The notes under the pieces are model-generated. The model saw only the letters and a program-made list of their open reading frames with translations. It was not told the DNA's origin and searched no databases. Shown here piece after piece: positions 44,577-56,285 of a stretch of 64,000 nucleotides of DNA. Each line of letters starts with the position of its first letter. Positions within the stretch are counted from its first letter, which is position 1. Both the position numbers and the translations under genes were made by a program. This stretch comes from Actinernus sp. WN-2022. Its lineage: Eukaryota; Cnidaria; Anthozoa; Actiniaria; Actinernidae. The stretch spans positions 93,353,740-93,417,739 of the forward strand of contig JAOWCC010000577.1 of assembly GCA_030867875.1 (NCBI GenBank), in the 5' to 3' direction.

Positions 44577-46592
44577 ACTCGACTGGCAAGAAATGGTGAA
44601 ATTAATGTATATAAACAATGTTTATTGAAATATTACCACATGATCTTGTTTCCACAGGTATCTCACGCTTTGTGTTCCTTTCATTGTTTTATAGACAATT
44701 TAACTTCATTTCTGGACGCATGAACGAACGGTACAGGCTTTCTAACAAAGAAAAACAGTTATTTAGGAAACACATTTTATTCGTGGGAAAAAAATCTAAA
44801 AATAGCCCAAGGTGTAATCAGACTCCTGACATTTTTTTGTTAGTGTTAGGCCATCCCTATTTTTTTCCCGTTTCTTATCAGTGGGGTTTTCAAAAATTGG
44901 GTCGGTCGGTCGGGTGAGAAAAAAAATTAATAAAAAAAAATGCGCGGAGAGACTGGAACTAATAAGGCGCGGTTGCACAGGCGGGGTTCATTTTAGTACC
45001 AATCAGGGGGGCAAATTGTCTTCAGTATTTTTTAACTCCCGGATGTCTCTAGTTTATGTTTATGTGTGATAGCCGTTGCAGTCTGGCAGCTTTCACCTGT
45101 TTTTCGAACATTTTCTACATGGCACTCAGATCCAGTCCCCACACGTGTTTTTGATGCTTCCAGACATATTTCAGTGTTTGGGTGTTGAGAAATATTCCGT
45201 TAAAACGCCACCAAAACGCGTTTTCTTTGTTGTAAGTAATGCACTAGTCAATTGAAACTCCGGCCCCCCGACCTCCGGGACATAGCGGGGAATTTAACAT
45301 TTATACAGTGTTATATTTGGACCTTTTCCCCGCCCATCGGGGGCAGTTGGCTGTTACAATACCCGCCCCTATGGCCCCGACATGTGCTTCAGAATTTTCA
45401 ATTAGGAGGAGGCATTGAGAAATTGAATATACATAAGCTTCAGTATCATATGACCCGTACGGCCTGCGCGCACTTTCCTTTCAAAACCATTTACAAAAGT
45501 CACGTGATGAGGGCCGGCGGTGTATGGCGTGAGCGGGCCGGAAAAAGCCGCCTAGGTCCGTACGTCGTCATGACATCGAGCCAAATATATTCCCATCCGG
45601 CCCTCCCAAAAAGGTTTTGTAATCAAAAGTTTGTTGAGTACGTATTGGTCGGCTAGGTTTCATGTAAGTGAAATAAAACCTATATTGAATCAGCAGTTTG
45701 TCTCTATCCTTTATAGAACTTTGTTTCAACAAGGAACAAGTCGCATCACAAAATAAAGGCTGTGCTACAACTGTCTATTTTTAAAAAAATGCGGTGTAAA
45801 CCACTATGTCCCGGGGGTAGGGGCATTCGATCGCCTAATACGACGATGGGGTGGGGAATTTGAACAACATTTTTGGCCCGGAGGACGGGAATTTGAACAA
45901 ACCAAACTCCAAAAATTCAAATGCCCGAGGGTTGCCCGGTGGGGGGGGGGGGGGGGGGGGGATGGTGATGTTTCGAATTGATCGGTACATTACATGTAAT
46001 TATGTTTATTTATAGCCCAGATTCACTGTCTGAACCGCCATATCAAACAATTGTTGTCGTTCAGAGTAATATTTGGGCCTGACTAGATGCTAGTGAGGCA
46101 AACGCTCATCCTTTTCAAATTTCGCTATCCAATCTTCAAAAAACGATTCGATTTTTTTAATCGCACTTCCTGTAGCCGACCTCGACCGTCTGAAAATCAG
46201 GCTACGCTGTCTGTGGTCATGCAAGTTTTAACATTTTCTAGTTGTTGTACATGTACCTCGATCACCCTTGCCTCATGGCAAAGGGTTTTTCTCTTTGCCT
46301 TTAATATACTGGCTCACATGTAAACGACTAATAATACTCTTAATAACGTTCGTGTTTCTTGGTAGGTACTTCATGTATGCCGTTATGATTATACCCAGAT
46401 GTTTTCCACAGTCACTTCCTCACTTTGCCTACTTCGGCTTATTTAAGAGAGTACTAGTGGGGCTTATAATGTGTACAATATGTCTGTGTTAATAATTATT
46501 AATAGCCCTTTGTTAATAGGTACATGTACATGTATATAAACAGTAAGTTACTTAATATTGATGGGTCTCTGTATGTTGTTGGTTTCTTGTAG
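44577..46592. other. No recognisable gene; G-rich inverted repeat at about 45810-45960
   Basis: CCCGGGGGTAGGGGCATTCGA near 45811 and complementary GCCCGAGGGTTGCCCGG near 45925, followed by a G-run (45943-45960), look like a small inverted-repeat element. The frame at 45252-45656 (134 codons) has no familiar content. Confidence 0.35.
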
Positions 46593-46682
46593 GGTCAGAG
46601 TATATAGAAAGAGCTAGAAAGTTAAAGCTTGAGCTGAAGAAGTCTACACAAGGAGAGCTATTAGTGCGCTGAGAGAAAATCA
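46593..46682 (+). pseudogene. Possible WHEP-domain exon (first helix), disrupted
   Basis: After a TTTCTTGTAG acceptor the frame reads SEYIERARKLKLELKKSTQG then ELLVR and a TGA, before a possible CA|GTGAG donor. The LxxQGxxVRxL pattern is that of the WHEP helix-turn-helix found in several eukaryotic aminoacyl-tRNA synthetases. The stop indicates a 1-nt change or a wrong exon model. See 51047 and 51652 for possible later exons. Confidence 0.25.
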
Positions 46683-47289
46683 GTGAGATTGTACAAGTGA
46701 TTTTTTTGCTTGAATACTACAAGAATGTTGGTGGAGTTTGTCAGTGGAACACGCTATAAACTAAAAATTAGGTTTACGATTAGGATTGGGAATATCATGG
46801 ATCTGTTTATATCCAAAGTCTACATGTACCTTACAACTTCTTGGCTTCTTGTCCCATGAACAAATTTTAGCAGATCTCCATTGACAGACTCAATACAAGG
46901 GCACCCAACGAAGTTTTCGGTTAAAAAGCTGTTCGGGAGAGTAAGTTAGCCTAAAACGTTCGAATTTGAAAAAAAATTACCTATAGAAAATTGTTTTCTG
47001 AAATACTGGCTAGAACTGATTTGTTTTCAATCCCTAGAAAATTATAGAAGAAAAGTTAAGAGAGACTAAAAGGTTTCCCTTAAAATATTCGTACGTCCCA
47101 ATTCGTCTGATCAATAGAGTCAGAACGATCCAAAAGAACCCGTAAAAAATTCGTACCTCCACAAAACTTTGCAACGTGAAGTTACTTGGGCTAGGAAATT
47201 CTTGTTTATGTTCTAGACTACTAACAAATTCGAATAATTCGAATCGCTCAATACTCGTAAATCTAATTGGATACCTCCTGAAGGCCAAT

Positions 47290-49280
47290 TCGCTTCAGTA
47301 TAGACCTTTTCGTTAGAAAATGTCGTCGGGACATTCAAAACCTTAATTTTAATCAGGACATTAAGTTTTCTAACTTGACTACAAAGGAACGCCAATCACT
47401 TAAAACTCTTCGCAATCGTAAAGATGTGGTAATCAAACCAGCCGACAAAGGCGGTGCCGTAGTTGTTTGGCGCACCGATCTTTACAAACAGGAAGCTTTT
47501 CGGCAACTCGCCGACACTAACTTTTACACTAAGGTCAAAAAAGATCTCACTTCGGCTAATCAAAAGCTCGTCAAGGAGACCATTAATGGTTTAATTTCTA
47601 AACAGGAACTCCCGCATACTGCTAGTAACCTTATCGTTACTGACTCCTAGAACTTCACACATATACTTTTTGCCTAAGATCCACAAAGCTAACAATCCCG
47701 GCCGCCCTATTGTTTCTGCTTGTAGTTGCCCTACTGAATTAATTTCTAGCTACCTGGATAAGCAGATGGCTCCTTTCGTACGATCTTTACCTTCCTACAT
47801 TAAGGACACTAACCATGCACTCCAGATTTTTGACCAGTTTACATTTCATACCGACAATAAGCTCCTATTCACAATGGACGTTAAGTCTCTGTACACTGTC
47901 ATACCCAATGACGAGGGACTTAAAGCACTTAAACACTTCTTTGACCGCCGAACTAACCTGGAACCTAGCACCGAAACTCTAATTCGTTTAGCCGAGCTCG
48001 TTCTTACTCTCAATTGCTTTTCATTTTCTGGTGAATTTTACAAGCAGACTAACGGCGTAGCTATGGGCACTAAAATGGGCCCCAGTTATGCTAACCTTTT
48101 TGTTGGTTATGTAGAGGAACAAATTTTTGATCAGTACGACGGTCCTACGCCTGATTTTTTCGGTCGTTACATCGATGACTGCATCGGTGCAACTTCTTCT
48201 AGTAAACGGGATCTAGAACGGTTTATTGATTTTGTTAACAACTTTCATCCGGCTCTCGACTTCACATGGGAGATTTCAGATGTTTCTATCACTTTTTTGG
48301 ATGTCAATGTTTCTGTTAGCGGCAATAGTCTAACCACTACTGTTCATTACAAGCCAACTGATTCGCACAGTTATTTTTGTTTTTCATCTTCTCATCCTAC
48401 ACATGTTAAAACCTCTATCCCATATTCTCAATTCCTTAGGCTTCGCCGTTTGTGCAGCGATGAATCCGACTTCAATTCAAAGTCCGAGGAGATGCACCAG
48501 TTCTTTGTCGAGCGCGGTTATCCTAACGCTGTTGTGACAACTGCATTGAACCGCGCCCGTGACATCGACAGAAGCACGGCTCTGCTACCGTCCAAACCTA
48601 AGACTGAAGATAGGATTCCGTTTCCATTAACTTACCATCCGTCTAATCTGTCTATCAAGAAAATTATCCAGAGGAACTTTAAGATTTTACAGAGTGATCC
48701 AGAGACCGCCTCTATCAGTTCCCGCAGCCTCCTCTCATTTCTTTCAAACGTGACAAGAATCTCCGTGATTCCCTAGTCAAAGGATCACTACAACCTGATC
48801 TTCAACCAGGCACTTTTAAATGTTCTAGGACACGATGCAATATTATACCTGTGCTTACACTAAACCTACGACATCTATTTCAGGACCGAAAAGCTCTCTT
48901 AAAGTCAGTGATCATTTTGATTGTACTTCCAGTAATGTCATTTATTGCATCACCTGCACACTTTGTAACAAACTCTACATCGGAGAAACAGGGCGAAGAT
49001 TAGGAGATCGATTCCGCGAACACTTGCTAGATGTTAGAACTAACAGCAAGGATCTCGCCAAACCTGTAGCTCGTCACTTTAACCTTCCTGGTCATTGCAT
49101 TGATCACATCACTGTATGCGGCATTTCTCTGCATCAAGGTACTACCGACACTCGTAAACGCAAAGAACAGAACTTTATTTTCAAATTAGGAACTTTGTCA
49201 CCTCACGTTCATTTAATTTCAGAATTCATATATTCACTCACACTTAGATCAGCATGTTTCCTTAGTTTACTCATCAACAC
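47290..49280 (+). pseudogene. Penelope-like element ORF: RT plus GIY-YIG endonuclease, several frameshifts
   Basis: N-terminal LKTLRNRKDVVIKPADKGGA is followed, after a 1-nt shift near 47645, by SHIYFLPKIHKANNPGRPIV, FTMDVKSLYTVIPNDEGL (motif A with Asp), NGVAMGTKMGPSYANLF and FGRYIDDCIGA (the catalytic YxDD box, about 48165). This is the Penelope-type RT. Two more shifts, near 48725 and 48840, lead into a GIY-YIG nuclease domain: VIYCITCTLCNKLYIGETGR followed by LGDRFREH. A fourth break lies near 47292. PLEs use this RT plus GIY-YIG pair for target-primed insertion. This copy cannot make an intact protein. Confidence 0.85.
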
Positions 49281-49354
49281 TTGCTGTTACAACTATTAGC
49301 ATTTCTATTGTTGGCGCACTTTTCTTGGATCACAATTGATCCGAGCACAAAATA

Positions 49355-50353
49355 CCAAACAATGATCATATCCAAACAAGATACACATGAGCTGGATATG
49401 GAGATAGATGGGATGACAATCAAGGCAACGGACGAACTAAAGTTGCTTGGTGTTACTATCGATCGGAATTTAACTTTCTCCGAGAACATCTCAATTATGT
49501 GCAAGAAGGCAAGTTCGCGGGTAGGAGTGCTGATGCGCCTGCGCAAGTTAATCCCGGTTAAGGCAAAACTAAGGATCTACACAGCTGCCATCCTCCCTTA
49601 TCTTACATACTGCGGACTAACATGGCATTTTTGTAGGAAGTCTGATAGTAACAAACTTGAAAAAATCAACGAGAGAGGCCTCAGGGCGGTATATAATGAC
49701 TGGAGCACCACATATAGCGAACTATTAGTTAGAGCTAAAATGTCTAATTTATATAATAGACGTCTACATGACATTGCTATTTTTATGTTCAAGGTCAAAA
49801 ACAAGCTGTTACCAAACAACATTTTAGAAATATTTATTACCAGTAGTAGTAGTTACAATTTAAGGAATGCGGACTTTGTACTACCTAGGATCAGCACTAT
49901 AAAGTTTGGTAAACACTCCTTGCGATACTATGGACCTTTTTTATGGGGTAAACTCCCTTCTGCATCCAGAAACTATACAACGCTTACCTCTTTTAAGAAA
50001 AACATAAGAAAGCAGAATCTGGCAGTACTTGTAGAGAAGGTATGCCCACCTAGTTGCTTCCTCTGCAATATGTGAATTATTTATTATTTATGACACGGAT
50101 CTATCCATTATTATAATTACTATTATTATCTTTTAACAGTAGGATATCATAAGGAGTATTCTCCTATTTTAGCAATTTCATGTTTAAAGTATTTACATAA
50201 CATATCCAATCATATTCTATGTATATTTGTATTGTGCAGATTTTTTATATATACATGTATATTATATTTAGGTGTCCCCGATTAGTACACCACTTGTGGT
50301 GCGCTAGAAGTTTTTAGACACGTTAATAAAGTTGTTGATTGATTGATTGATTG
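49355..50353 (+). mobile_element. 5'-truncated LINE inserted in the Penelope element's 3' region
   Basis: A single frame to 50075 covers the end of the RT and the C-terminal domain: KYQTMIISKQ, LKLLGVTIDRNLTFSENI, YTAAILPYLTYCGLTWHFC, NERGLRAVYNDWSTTYSELL, YNLRNADF and YYGPFLWGKLP. The 3' UTR ends AATAAAGTTGTTGATTGATT, an ATTG repeat tail. Related TTGGCGCA...AATTGATCCGAG segments lie on both sides (49313-49350 and 50382-50417), so the insertion is into a repeated part of the PLE tail. A similar 3' tail occurs at 58860-59100. Confidence 0.75.
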
Positions 50354-50484
50354 ACATGTTTCCTTAGCGGTAATCATGCATTGGCGCAATTTCCTTTGAT
50401 CCCAATTGATCCGAGTACATGTTTCCTCAGCGGTAAGCATGCACTCGACACTTATAAACTATTTCCCCACCCACAATTCCCTCT

Positions 50485-50525
50485 TTTGCTCTGACGAAGG
50501 GCTAGCGCTCGAAACGTCAGCTGCT
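50485..50525 (+). ncRNA. Hammerhead-like motif of the Penelope element tail
   Basis: CTGACGA (50491-50497), one unpaired A, stem GGGC/GCTC around TAGC, GAAAC (50511-50515) and GTC (50516-50518), with GCT/AGC as short stem I. The core order and the minimal stem III match the hammerhead motifs reported in Penelope-like elements. The extra A before stem II makes cleavage of this copy uncertain. Confidence 0.5.
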
Positions 50526-51046
50526 ACTCGCTTTCCACGGCGGTTAGCATACCTCAATCGACTTTAGTTGATTACATACCATTGTTTAACAAATTCGTAG
50601 GCCGGGAATATTTTGCCATAGTATTTTCGGTTGACGCGATTTCCACCTAGAAAATCCGAACAGCTAATAGCTTTCTAGAATACGTCAAAAGACATAGTAG
50701 GCGCCTTAAAATGGCTAAATGAGAAGCAGACAACTGGTTTCAAACGATTTTCAAAAAGTACTCGTTGGGTGCCCTTGTCAATAGGAAAACAGCTTTGTGC
50801 CCAGAGGGGTCCCCAGTTTTCAACACAACAAAAATTGCAAATTGATCGGTCATATTAAGTCCGCAGTCCGACAACAATCTGAATAATCCCCGAGATTTTT
50901 AATGTGACTTAATTACTGACTTTCCATTTCTGCTATTCCAATAATTATTATAGTTGTGCTATTGGTACCAATTTATTTGAATGATATTAGACCTGTCACA
51001 TGACCACTTCTAAATTTTGCAAAACGGCTATGTTTTCTTTTGACAG

Positions 51047-51058
51047 GAGATTGAGGAG
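51047..51058 (+). pseudogene. Possible WHEP-gene micro-exon
   Basis: TTTTCTTTTGACAG acceptor, 12 nt coding EIEE, then a GTAATT donor. A hAT-like MITE has inserted 10 bp downstream. Supported only by splice signals and fit to EIEEEVxxLL in WHEP domains. Confidence 0.2.
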
Positions 51059-51068
51059 GTAATTACCA

Positions 51069-51254
51069 CAGGGTTGTCAGTAGAAGCTGGCAACCGGCAG
51101 AATTCTGCTGGCTGTCACTGGTTAAAAGTAGTTGTCTGTTTTGTCCAAAGTTTTGTTAATTTATGACGTCATTTTAACCTACTCTTAATAGATCTTGATA
51201 GATCTTGTAAGACTAATTGTGTATACGTAGTTTCAATTTCTACTGACAACCCTG
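51069..51254. mobile_element. hAT-like MITE, TIR CAGGGTTGTCAGTAGAA, 6-bp TTACCA duplication
   Basis: A 17-bp TIR, perfect at both ends. TTACCA lies at 51063-51068 and 51255-51260. 186 bp. Terminus and duplication length resemble the element at 29702-29865. Confidence 0.7.
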
Positions 51255-51651
51255 TTACCATCAGCGACAAATGCTTCAGCAGTGTCTTGTTTCACACTGC
51301 TTTCCAAAACATGTAATTATATGAAGTTTATGAAATCTAATATTTAAAAAATACAAATTTTATACAATCTTTTCATTTCAAATATCATTAGATTATACAT
51401 TTTAAGATAGTTTTAATGCCCCATCTCTTCAGACTGCTATGTTAAAATGTATTATACGTGTAACAATGATTAAAAGGTGAATTGTTTTGCAATTCTACAA
51501 GACAATAAAAACTGTTCTGGCTGGGCTAACATTGTTGTAGTAGTCCTTTTCTATTTAAAACAATAAGTTGAATATGCCACAGACAAACTATCAATACATG
51601 CAGTCTAATTAATGTAACATTTTTGTGATGTGATATTTCATGTTAACTCAG

Positions 51652-51696
51652 GTAGCAACATTACTTAAGGCAAAGTTTGATGTATCACAGGATGAG
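51652..51696 (+). pseudogene. Possible WHEP-domain exon (second helix)
   Basis: A TTAACTCAG acceptor, 45 nt coding VATLLKAKFDVSQDE, then a GTATGT donor. The sequence fits the second WHEP helix of histidyl-tRNA synthetase (EEEVAKLLKLKAQL-DE pattern, from memory). I found no exon for the catalytic domain downstream in the window, so this may be a truncated gene copy. Confidence 0.3.
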
Positions 51697-52322
51697 GTAT
51701 GTATCAGTATTTTTTATTAGAAGTGAACTTTATTTAAGACAGTTAAGACTTTGAATTTTATGACAATATTTAGTTTGCAATTACCCTATATCATTATGAC
51801 GTCACGGCTTGTTTCTGAGGGGAACAGAATCGACTTGAACAATAGAATTTTGAACTAAATCTGCTCTGCTGAGGAAAATTTAACTTCGAATTGTCTGGTT
51901 TCCAGATATCAGCTGTATCAATGCTTATCCCACAATATTTACCGTATTTGGTGGCTGTTACCGCTATTCTACGTTCTTCAAAATGCATTTGATAGCGATT
52001 TCCTTTGTGTTGTTGCTGTTTTGTCCCTGTTTTGTTCCCCTCCCACGACCGTGATCCTTAGCGTTTAAACAATAGATTGTTTTGATATGACGTCATAGTG
52101 ATATAGGTCAATTCTTTTTTATAAAATCTTCAAAAACTCATGAATAATTAATGAGCATTTTGTCCAATCAGATGAAGCAAATCAGTCACGTGCATGCTCC
52201 TTTATACCTGATAAAATCTCATCATTCTAAAAGCCCGCGGAGGGATTTGAATTCTGTCCCAGGGGGAAACTGGGTTAATGATTGAGACAATGGAATTGCT
52301 ATTGATGTTTCAGCTTTCTCAT

Positions 52323-52410
52323 TGAATTGCTAATTAGGATGAACGTTTTATATAAAGAATACTAATGAACATGAAATTATATATAAAGTTTCATCCTAAT
52401 TAAGAATTCA
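52323..52410. repeat. Short hairpin, arms of about 30 bp
   Basis: GAATTGCTAATTAGGATGAA near 52324 and TTCATCCTAATTAAGAATTC near 52390, with TATATAAA on the inner sides. Confidence 0.6.
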
Positions 52411-52626
52411 CTGATAAAGACCCAAAGATAGCAAAAAGTACACGGAACATAAGGTACCTAGATAATAAATTTTGCACTAAATTTACTGATATCAGCAGAC
52501 TACCGAGATACACAGATAATATTTTTAAAACGAAGTTATCCAACTTGTTTACAGAGCCACTGTTTAGTTCCAATTATTAAACCAAACTCAAAGCCGTAAA
52601 ATAATAAAAACGTGCATTAAACTTAC

Positions 52627-52751
52627 ATATTTTGTGCCGGAGTCAAAAATTTAGAGTCTGCCGTCATGTCAGTCACATCGCTTTCCAAGTCTTGAACTTT
52701 ATCGAGGTAAACCACGACACCAATTCCTTCAAGTGCAGGTACTTCTTGCAT
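52627..52751 (-). CDS. Candidate first exon of a minus-strand host gene
   Basis: An ATG followed by MQEVPALEGIGVVVYLDKVQ, then a Ser/Asp-rich stretch ending TPAQN and a consensus GTAAGT donor. The codon content looks like real protein, and the upstream frame is closed by a TGA. No continuation exon was found further down the minus strand, and I do not recognise the family. Confidence 0.25.
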
Positions 52752-53089
52752 TGCGAAACGCCGCTTCAAACAACATAGTATGGTAATTTCTTCATGTCAT
52801 TCCCTTGAGACGGTTCGTAATTGCAGGCGGTGATTACTCGAATATTTTGCATGGCGTTGTGAATACAAAGGTTCAATGGTTCATTAAGTAACCATTCCCT
52901 TGAGATGTGCGTCTTTCTTTCATTGCATTCTTAAAGCGTTTTTGAAGCCGTTTAAAACACTCACAGCACGTGTTTTATCAAGTCTAAAAATTCTCGGCCT
53001 TCGCCCTCGAATTTTTAAACTTGATAAAACACTGCTGTTCGTGTTTTAAACAGTACTTAAAAGGCAGTTTCAATTAAATTTACAACAAT

Positions 53090-53450
53090 TTTATAAAATT
53101 TTATAATTAATTTATAAAACGTTTTTAGTCACTCTTTTAAATGTCAGTGAACTTTATTTCATAAGTTGGTCAGACTGAGTTATTAGTGTCACTTTAATTT
53201 TATGATATTTTAAGTAATGTTCATTTTGCAATAAAATTTTATAAAATATATTGAGAGGCATTTTCAATAATTATTATAAAATTCTATAAAAAAATTTTTT
53301 TATACAAAAGTGTATTTTTATAAAATTTTACAATATTTTATATGGGATAACGTTATAAAAAAATGTAAAATTTAATAAAAAAAAATCTTGAAATAAAATT
53401 TTACAAACTTTTTTACAAACATTTTATAAAATTTTATAAAACAACTGACT
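53090..53450. repeat. AT-rich TTTTATAAAATTTTA repeats
   Basis: Self-complementary, irregular copies of a TTTATAAAATTTTATAA motif, with no other content. Confidence 0.7.
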
Positions 53451-55700
53451 AGGGGGTACAGCTGGGCAGGCAACCAAATACTGCCTCCATAACCTTGCCT
53501 GGTAGGTTGCACGTTGGCAGTGCTTCTGAAGACAGTCAGAGCATAGAGGAAGCTGGTTGGAATCCACGGCACCTTTCTTGGCGTGCACAGAAAACCATGT
53601 ACCGAAGAGTGTTTACACTGTCCGTACCTGGTCTTGAGCTGTACAACTGACAAGTGAATTTCTGTAACTTCTGTAAGATGTCAAGAGAAAGCTCCCATTG
53701 TATACCGAGTTGCTGCAATGTCTCTTGAGCCTCCCCGTTCCGCTTCACAATGCGCAAGGCACTCACCTTTCCCAGTTACCAGCAAACGCACTGACCGTGT
53801 CACATGTGACTGTATGTAAGCAAGGCAGTGCCTTGCAAACCTCATCACCAAGCGTCTGAGCAAGCTTATTAGTAATGTCGACATACCTTGTTCGTGTTTG
53901 GATTCCCCACTTCTGGTAGGTTGAAGCGGTGATTTCACTCTGGAATGCGAGACAAAGAATGAAAACGTCTGTATCCTCACACACAATGATGACAGACTCA
54001 TATCCATCCTTCGCAGCGTGGGCAGCATGAAGCAGCAGCCTTGTATCTGCCTCATCTTGCGTTGACTTCAGATCATCTACTGCCTCTACTTGCTCTCGAG
54101 ATATCGCACCGACCCGGCATCGTATTCCACGTACAGCACTTTGTCATGCAGCTTCTCTCTGTATTCTGATGCCATTCCGTACATTTGAAAGTCGTCAAGG
54201 CCTGCTTATACCTGCATCTGAGACAACTTTCCGCCACTGTTGAATCTTATGACCAGGGTTTATAATATTCTTGTATTTAGTACCGGCTACTGTCACTCTG
54301 TTTTGCCTTTTGGTATAATTCTTTATCGAATCTGGTCTGCAGTCATCGAATATAACATCGATTCGTTTGATTTGAGTACCATGCATGAGCAAAAGGTTAT
54401 CTGCAACTTCAGAAAAAGATCTTATCTAAACAGCTTTCGCATAGAGCGCTTGGTCAAATACAACCACAATGCTTTTCAGGGCGGATAACGTATCCTTGAT
54501 CTTAACAGACTTCATAAACAGTGGATAGGTTAGTGGCAGGTGCGTCAATTGTCGGTAGATAGCCAATGTGATCCTGTGACACCGTCACATCATCTCGACA
54601 AGAAATGTCCTGTCCAGCTACTGATCTGATTGGCTTCGTAAGTATAAGTCGGATAAGTATCCACAGGAGATTCCTTTTCCAATCGTTGTGCCGGGTAAGT
54701 ATCCACAGGAGATTCCTTTTCCAATCGTTGTGCAACACAGTTTCAGATTTCACCTCTACATACTTTCGCGATGGAGGACCTACACGTTTGCCAGCATTCT
54801 ACACTGAGAAGAATTATTGGGGAAGCTCAACACTCCTTTTCCTTCCTTTTTAACTCGTGGATATTGCGTTAGCAATCCACTAGTTATTTGTATGGGGGAA
54901 ATCATGTCACTTTACAAGTTCACGTGCCTAAAATACTTGCGCTCCTTGTTCGATTAAGGCATCTGGGCTTGGAGGGAGATGAGGACCAAAGACCTTTGGT
55001 TGTACTGCGATACCGTTAACTCTGTGTGACGTTCCTTCACCAGAGAGGGTTTCCTCTAGCCTGTCAATGTTGTTCCATGCACGCTAACGTTGTTCAGACA
55101 TAAGGTCGAATATTCTCTGGCAGAACTGCTTTATATTCTGATGATTTAGCCATCTTCTGCATGCACAAGGCGGTGTCAATCTCTTCTAGCTGTGTGTATG
55201 ACACACCATGGCCGCAACGATTGATTATTTGGATGAGTTCAACATTGTTCGTTAACGATTTGATGACATAGGACAAGAGTATATGTTTTGGGGGCTTTTT
55301 GACTCCGCAGCTTACTCCAAATACCAGATCTTGACCGTAGGAGTACATTAAGCGCTGAACCCGGGGGATACATCTTGGTTGCTCTCAGCATTACCAGTCA
55401 GGATGGTACGCAGGAAAGTAAAGAGGCAGTCTTGCAAGCTGATAGCACTTTCATTCAAGTCCGAGGGTTGATGGGGGCATGGAGTGCTTGCTTCCTGCTT
55501 TCTGATTTCTTCTCGAATGTACAGAGCAGATTCTTTAACTGCTTGGACGCCTAAAATGCTTCATATCGATATCAGACACAATTTATCAGTTAAATCAGTC
55601 AGAGTTAACTCTGGGATGTTCTAGTAAGTCTGTCCTAATAGAGTCGAAAAGGATATCATATACTTCAGATTCAAGAGTGGTGTATTCAGCAAAGCTACGG
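53372..55700 (-). pseudogene. Decayed copy of a multicopy gene with PIN/FEN-like motifs
   Basis: Read down the minus strand: ESALYIREEIRKQEAS and LTGNAES near 55550-55400; QDLVFGVSCGVKKPPKHILL, then SLTNNVELIQIINRCGHGVS at 55348-55094; HRVNGIAVQPKVFGP near 55000; VTVSQDHIGYLPTIDAPATN near 54560; GTQIKRIDVIFDDCRPDSIK near 54360; DEADTRLLLHAAHAAKDGYE then EDTDVFILCLAF near 54040-53940; and CDTVSAFAG near 53780. The EADTR...EDTDVFIL plus CDTVSAFAGKGK-type blocks look like the acidic motifs and hairpin-like loop of PIN/FEN nucleases. That functional reading is inference. I recall this family as abundant and uncharacterised in cnidarians and other invertebrates. Many frameshifts and stops make this copy dead. 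Confidence 0.6.
54654..54737. repeat. Tandem duplication of 42 bp
   Basis: TAAGTATCCACAGGAGATTC... recurs with period 42 (54654 and 54696). On the minus strand this duplicates a 14-residue block (HNDWKRNLLWIL..) of the decayed gene, in frame. Confidence 0.9.
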
Positions 55701-56060
55701 CGGCGTCTTGATCTTCCTGGTTTGTACTGCTTTCTTTCTGTCTAGTGTAGCTAGCTGCGGTAGCAAAAGCGGCGATGTGCTTCAGCAGCAACAAGCTCTC
55801 TGGAGACGATGGCAGTTATTCTCTCACAAGGCATCACCGTTTTTAACTCGTGGATGCACGCATGTGCAGAACGAGTTAATGGGGTTAGGTGGATGCGTGG
55901 TGATTATGCAGTTTTAACCTGTGAATCGAGCACGCCGTTGACGTTTCCGAATGACGTTTGATTTTCCGATGATATATTGACGGACGTTTGTGATTAACTA
56001 GCTGTGAATGGGATATGCGATTTCCTTGACTGATATAAATAATACTCGCTTAATATTACT

Positions 56061-56285
56061 GGCAGGTGGCTCAAACCTGGACAGACATGGTAGTGGGTCT
56101 CCACAAATCACTTAGTGGCGATGACGTGCCAATGATGTCATCGATCACGTGATTTTAAGCCACATGCCTGTATCCCTCATTTCTAATGCCGGGCAGTTCA
56201 AACTTGGACAGGCATGGTATTGGGTCCACACGATTCACTTAGTGGTGATGACGTAACGATGATGTCATCGGTCACGTGATTTTTA
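56061..56285. repeat. Diverged direct repeat, unit of about 97 bp, period about 127
   Basis: TCAAAC(C/T)TGGACAG(A/G)CATGGTA and GTGATTTT-type ends occur in both units, with GATGACGT...GATGTCATCG...CACGTGAT inside each. No gene. Confidence 0.7.

Larger units (their letters stand above)
46896..50777. mobile_element. TIR element (TCAATA target duplication) containing a nested Penelope element and LINE
   Basis: CAAGGGCACCCAACGA starts the left end (46896) and its exact complement ends the right (50777). TCAATA flanks both (46890-46895, 50778-50783). Between the ends lie a Penelope-like element (about 47230-50600) and, inside that, a LINE (about 49355-50353). The outer element is therefore the oldest layer. 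Without the insertions it would be only a few hundred bp. Confidence 0.6.
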
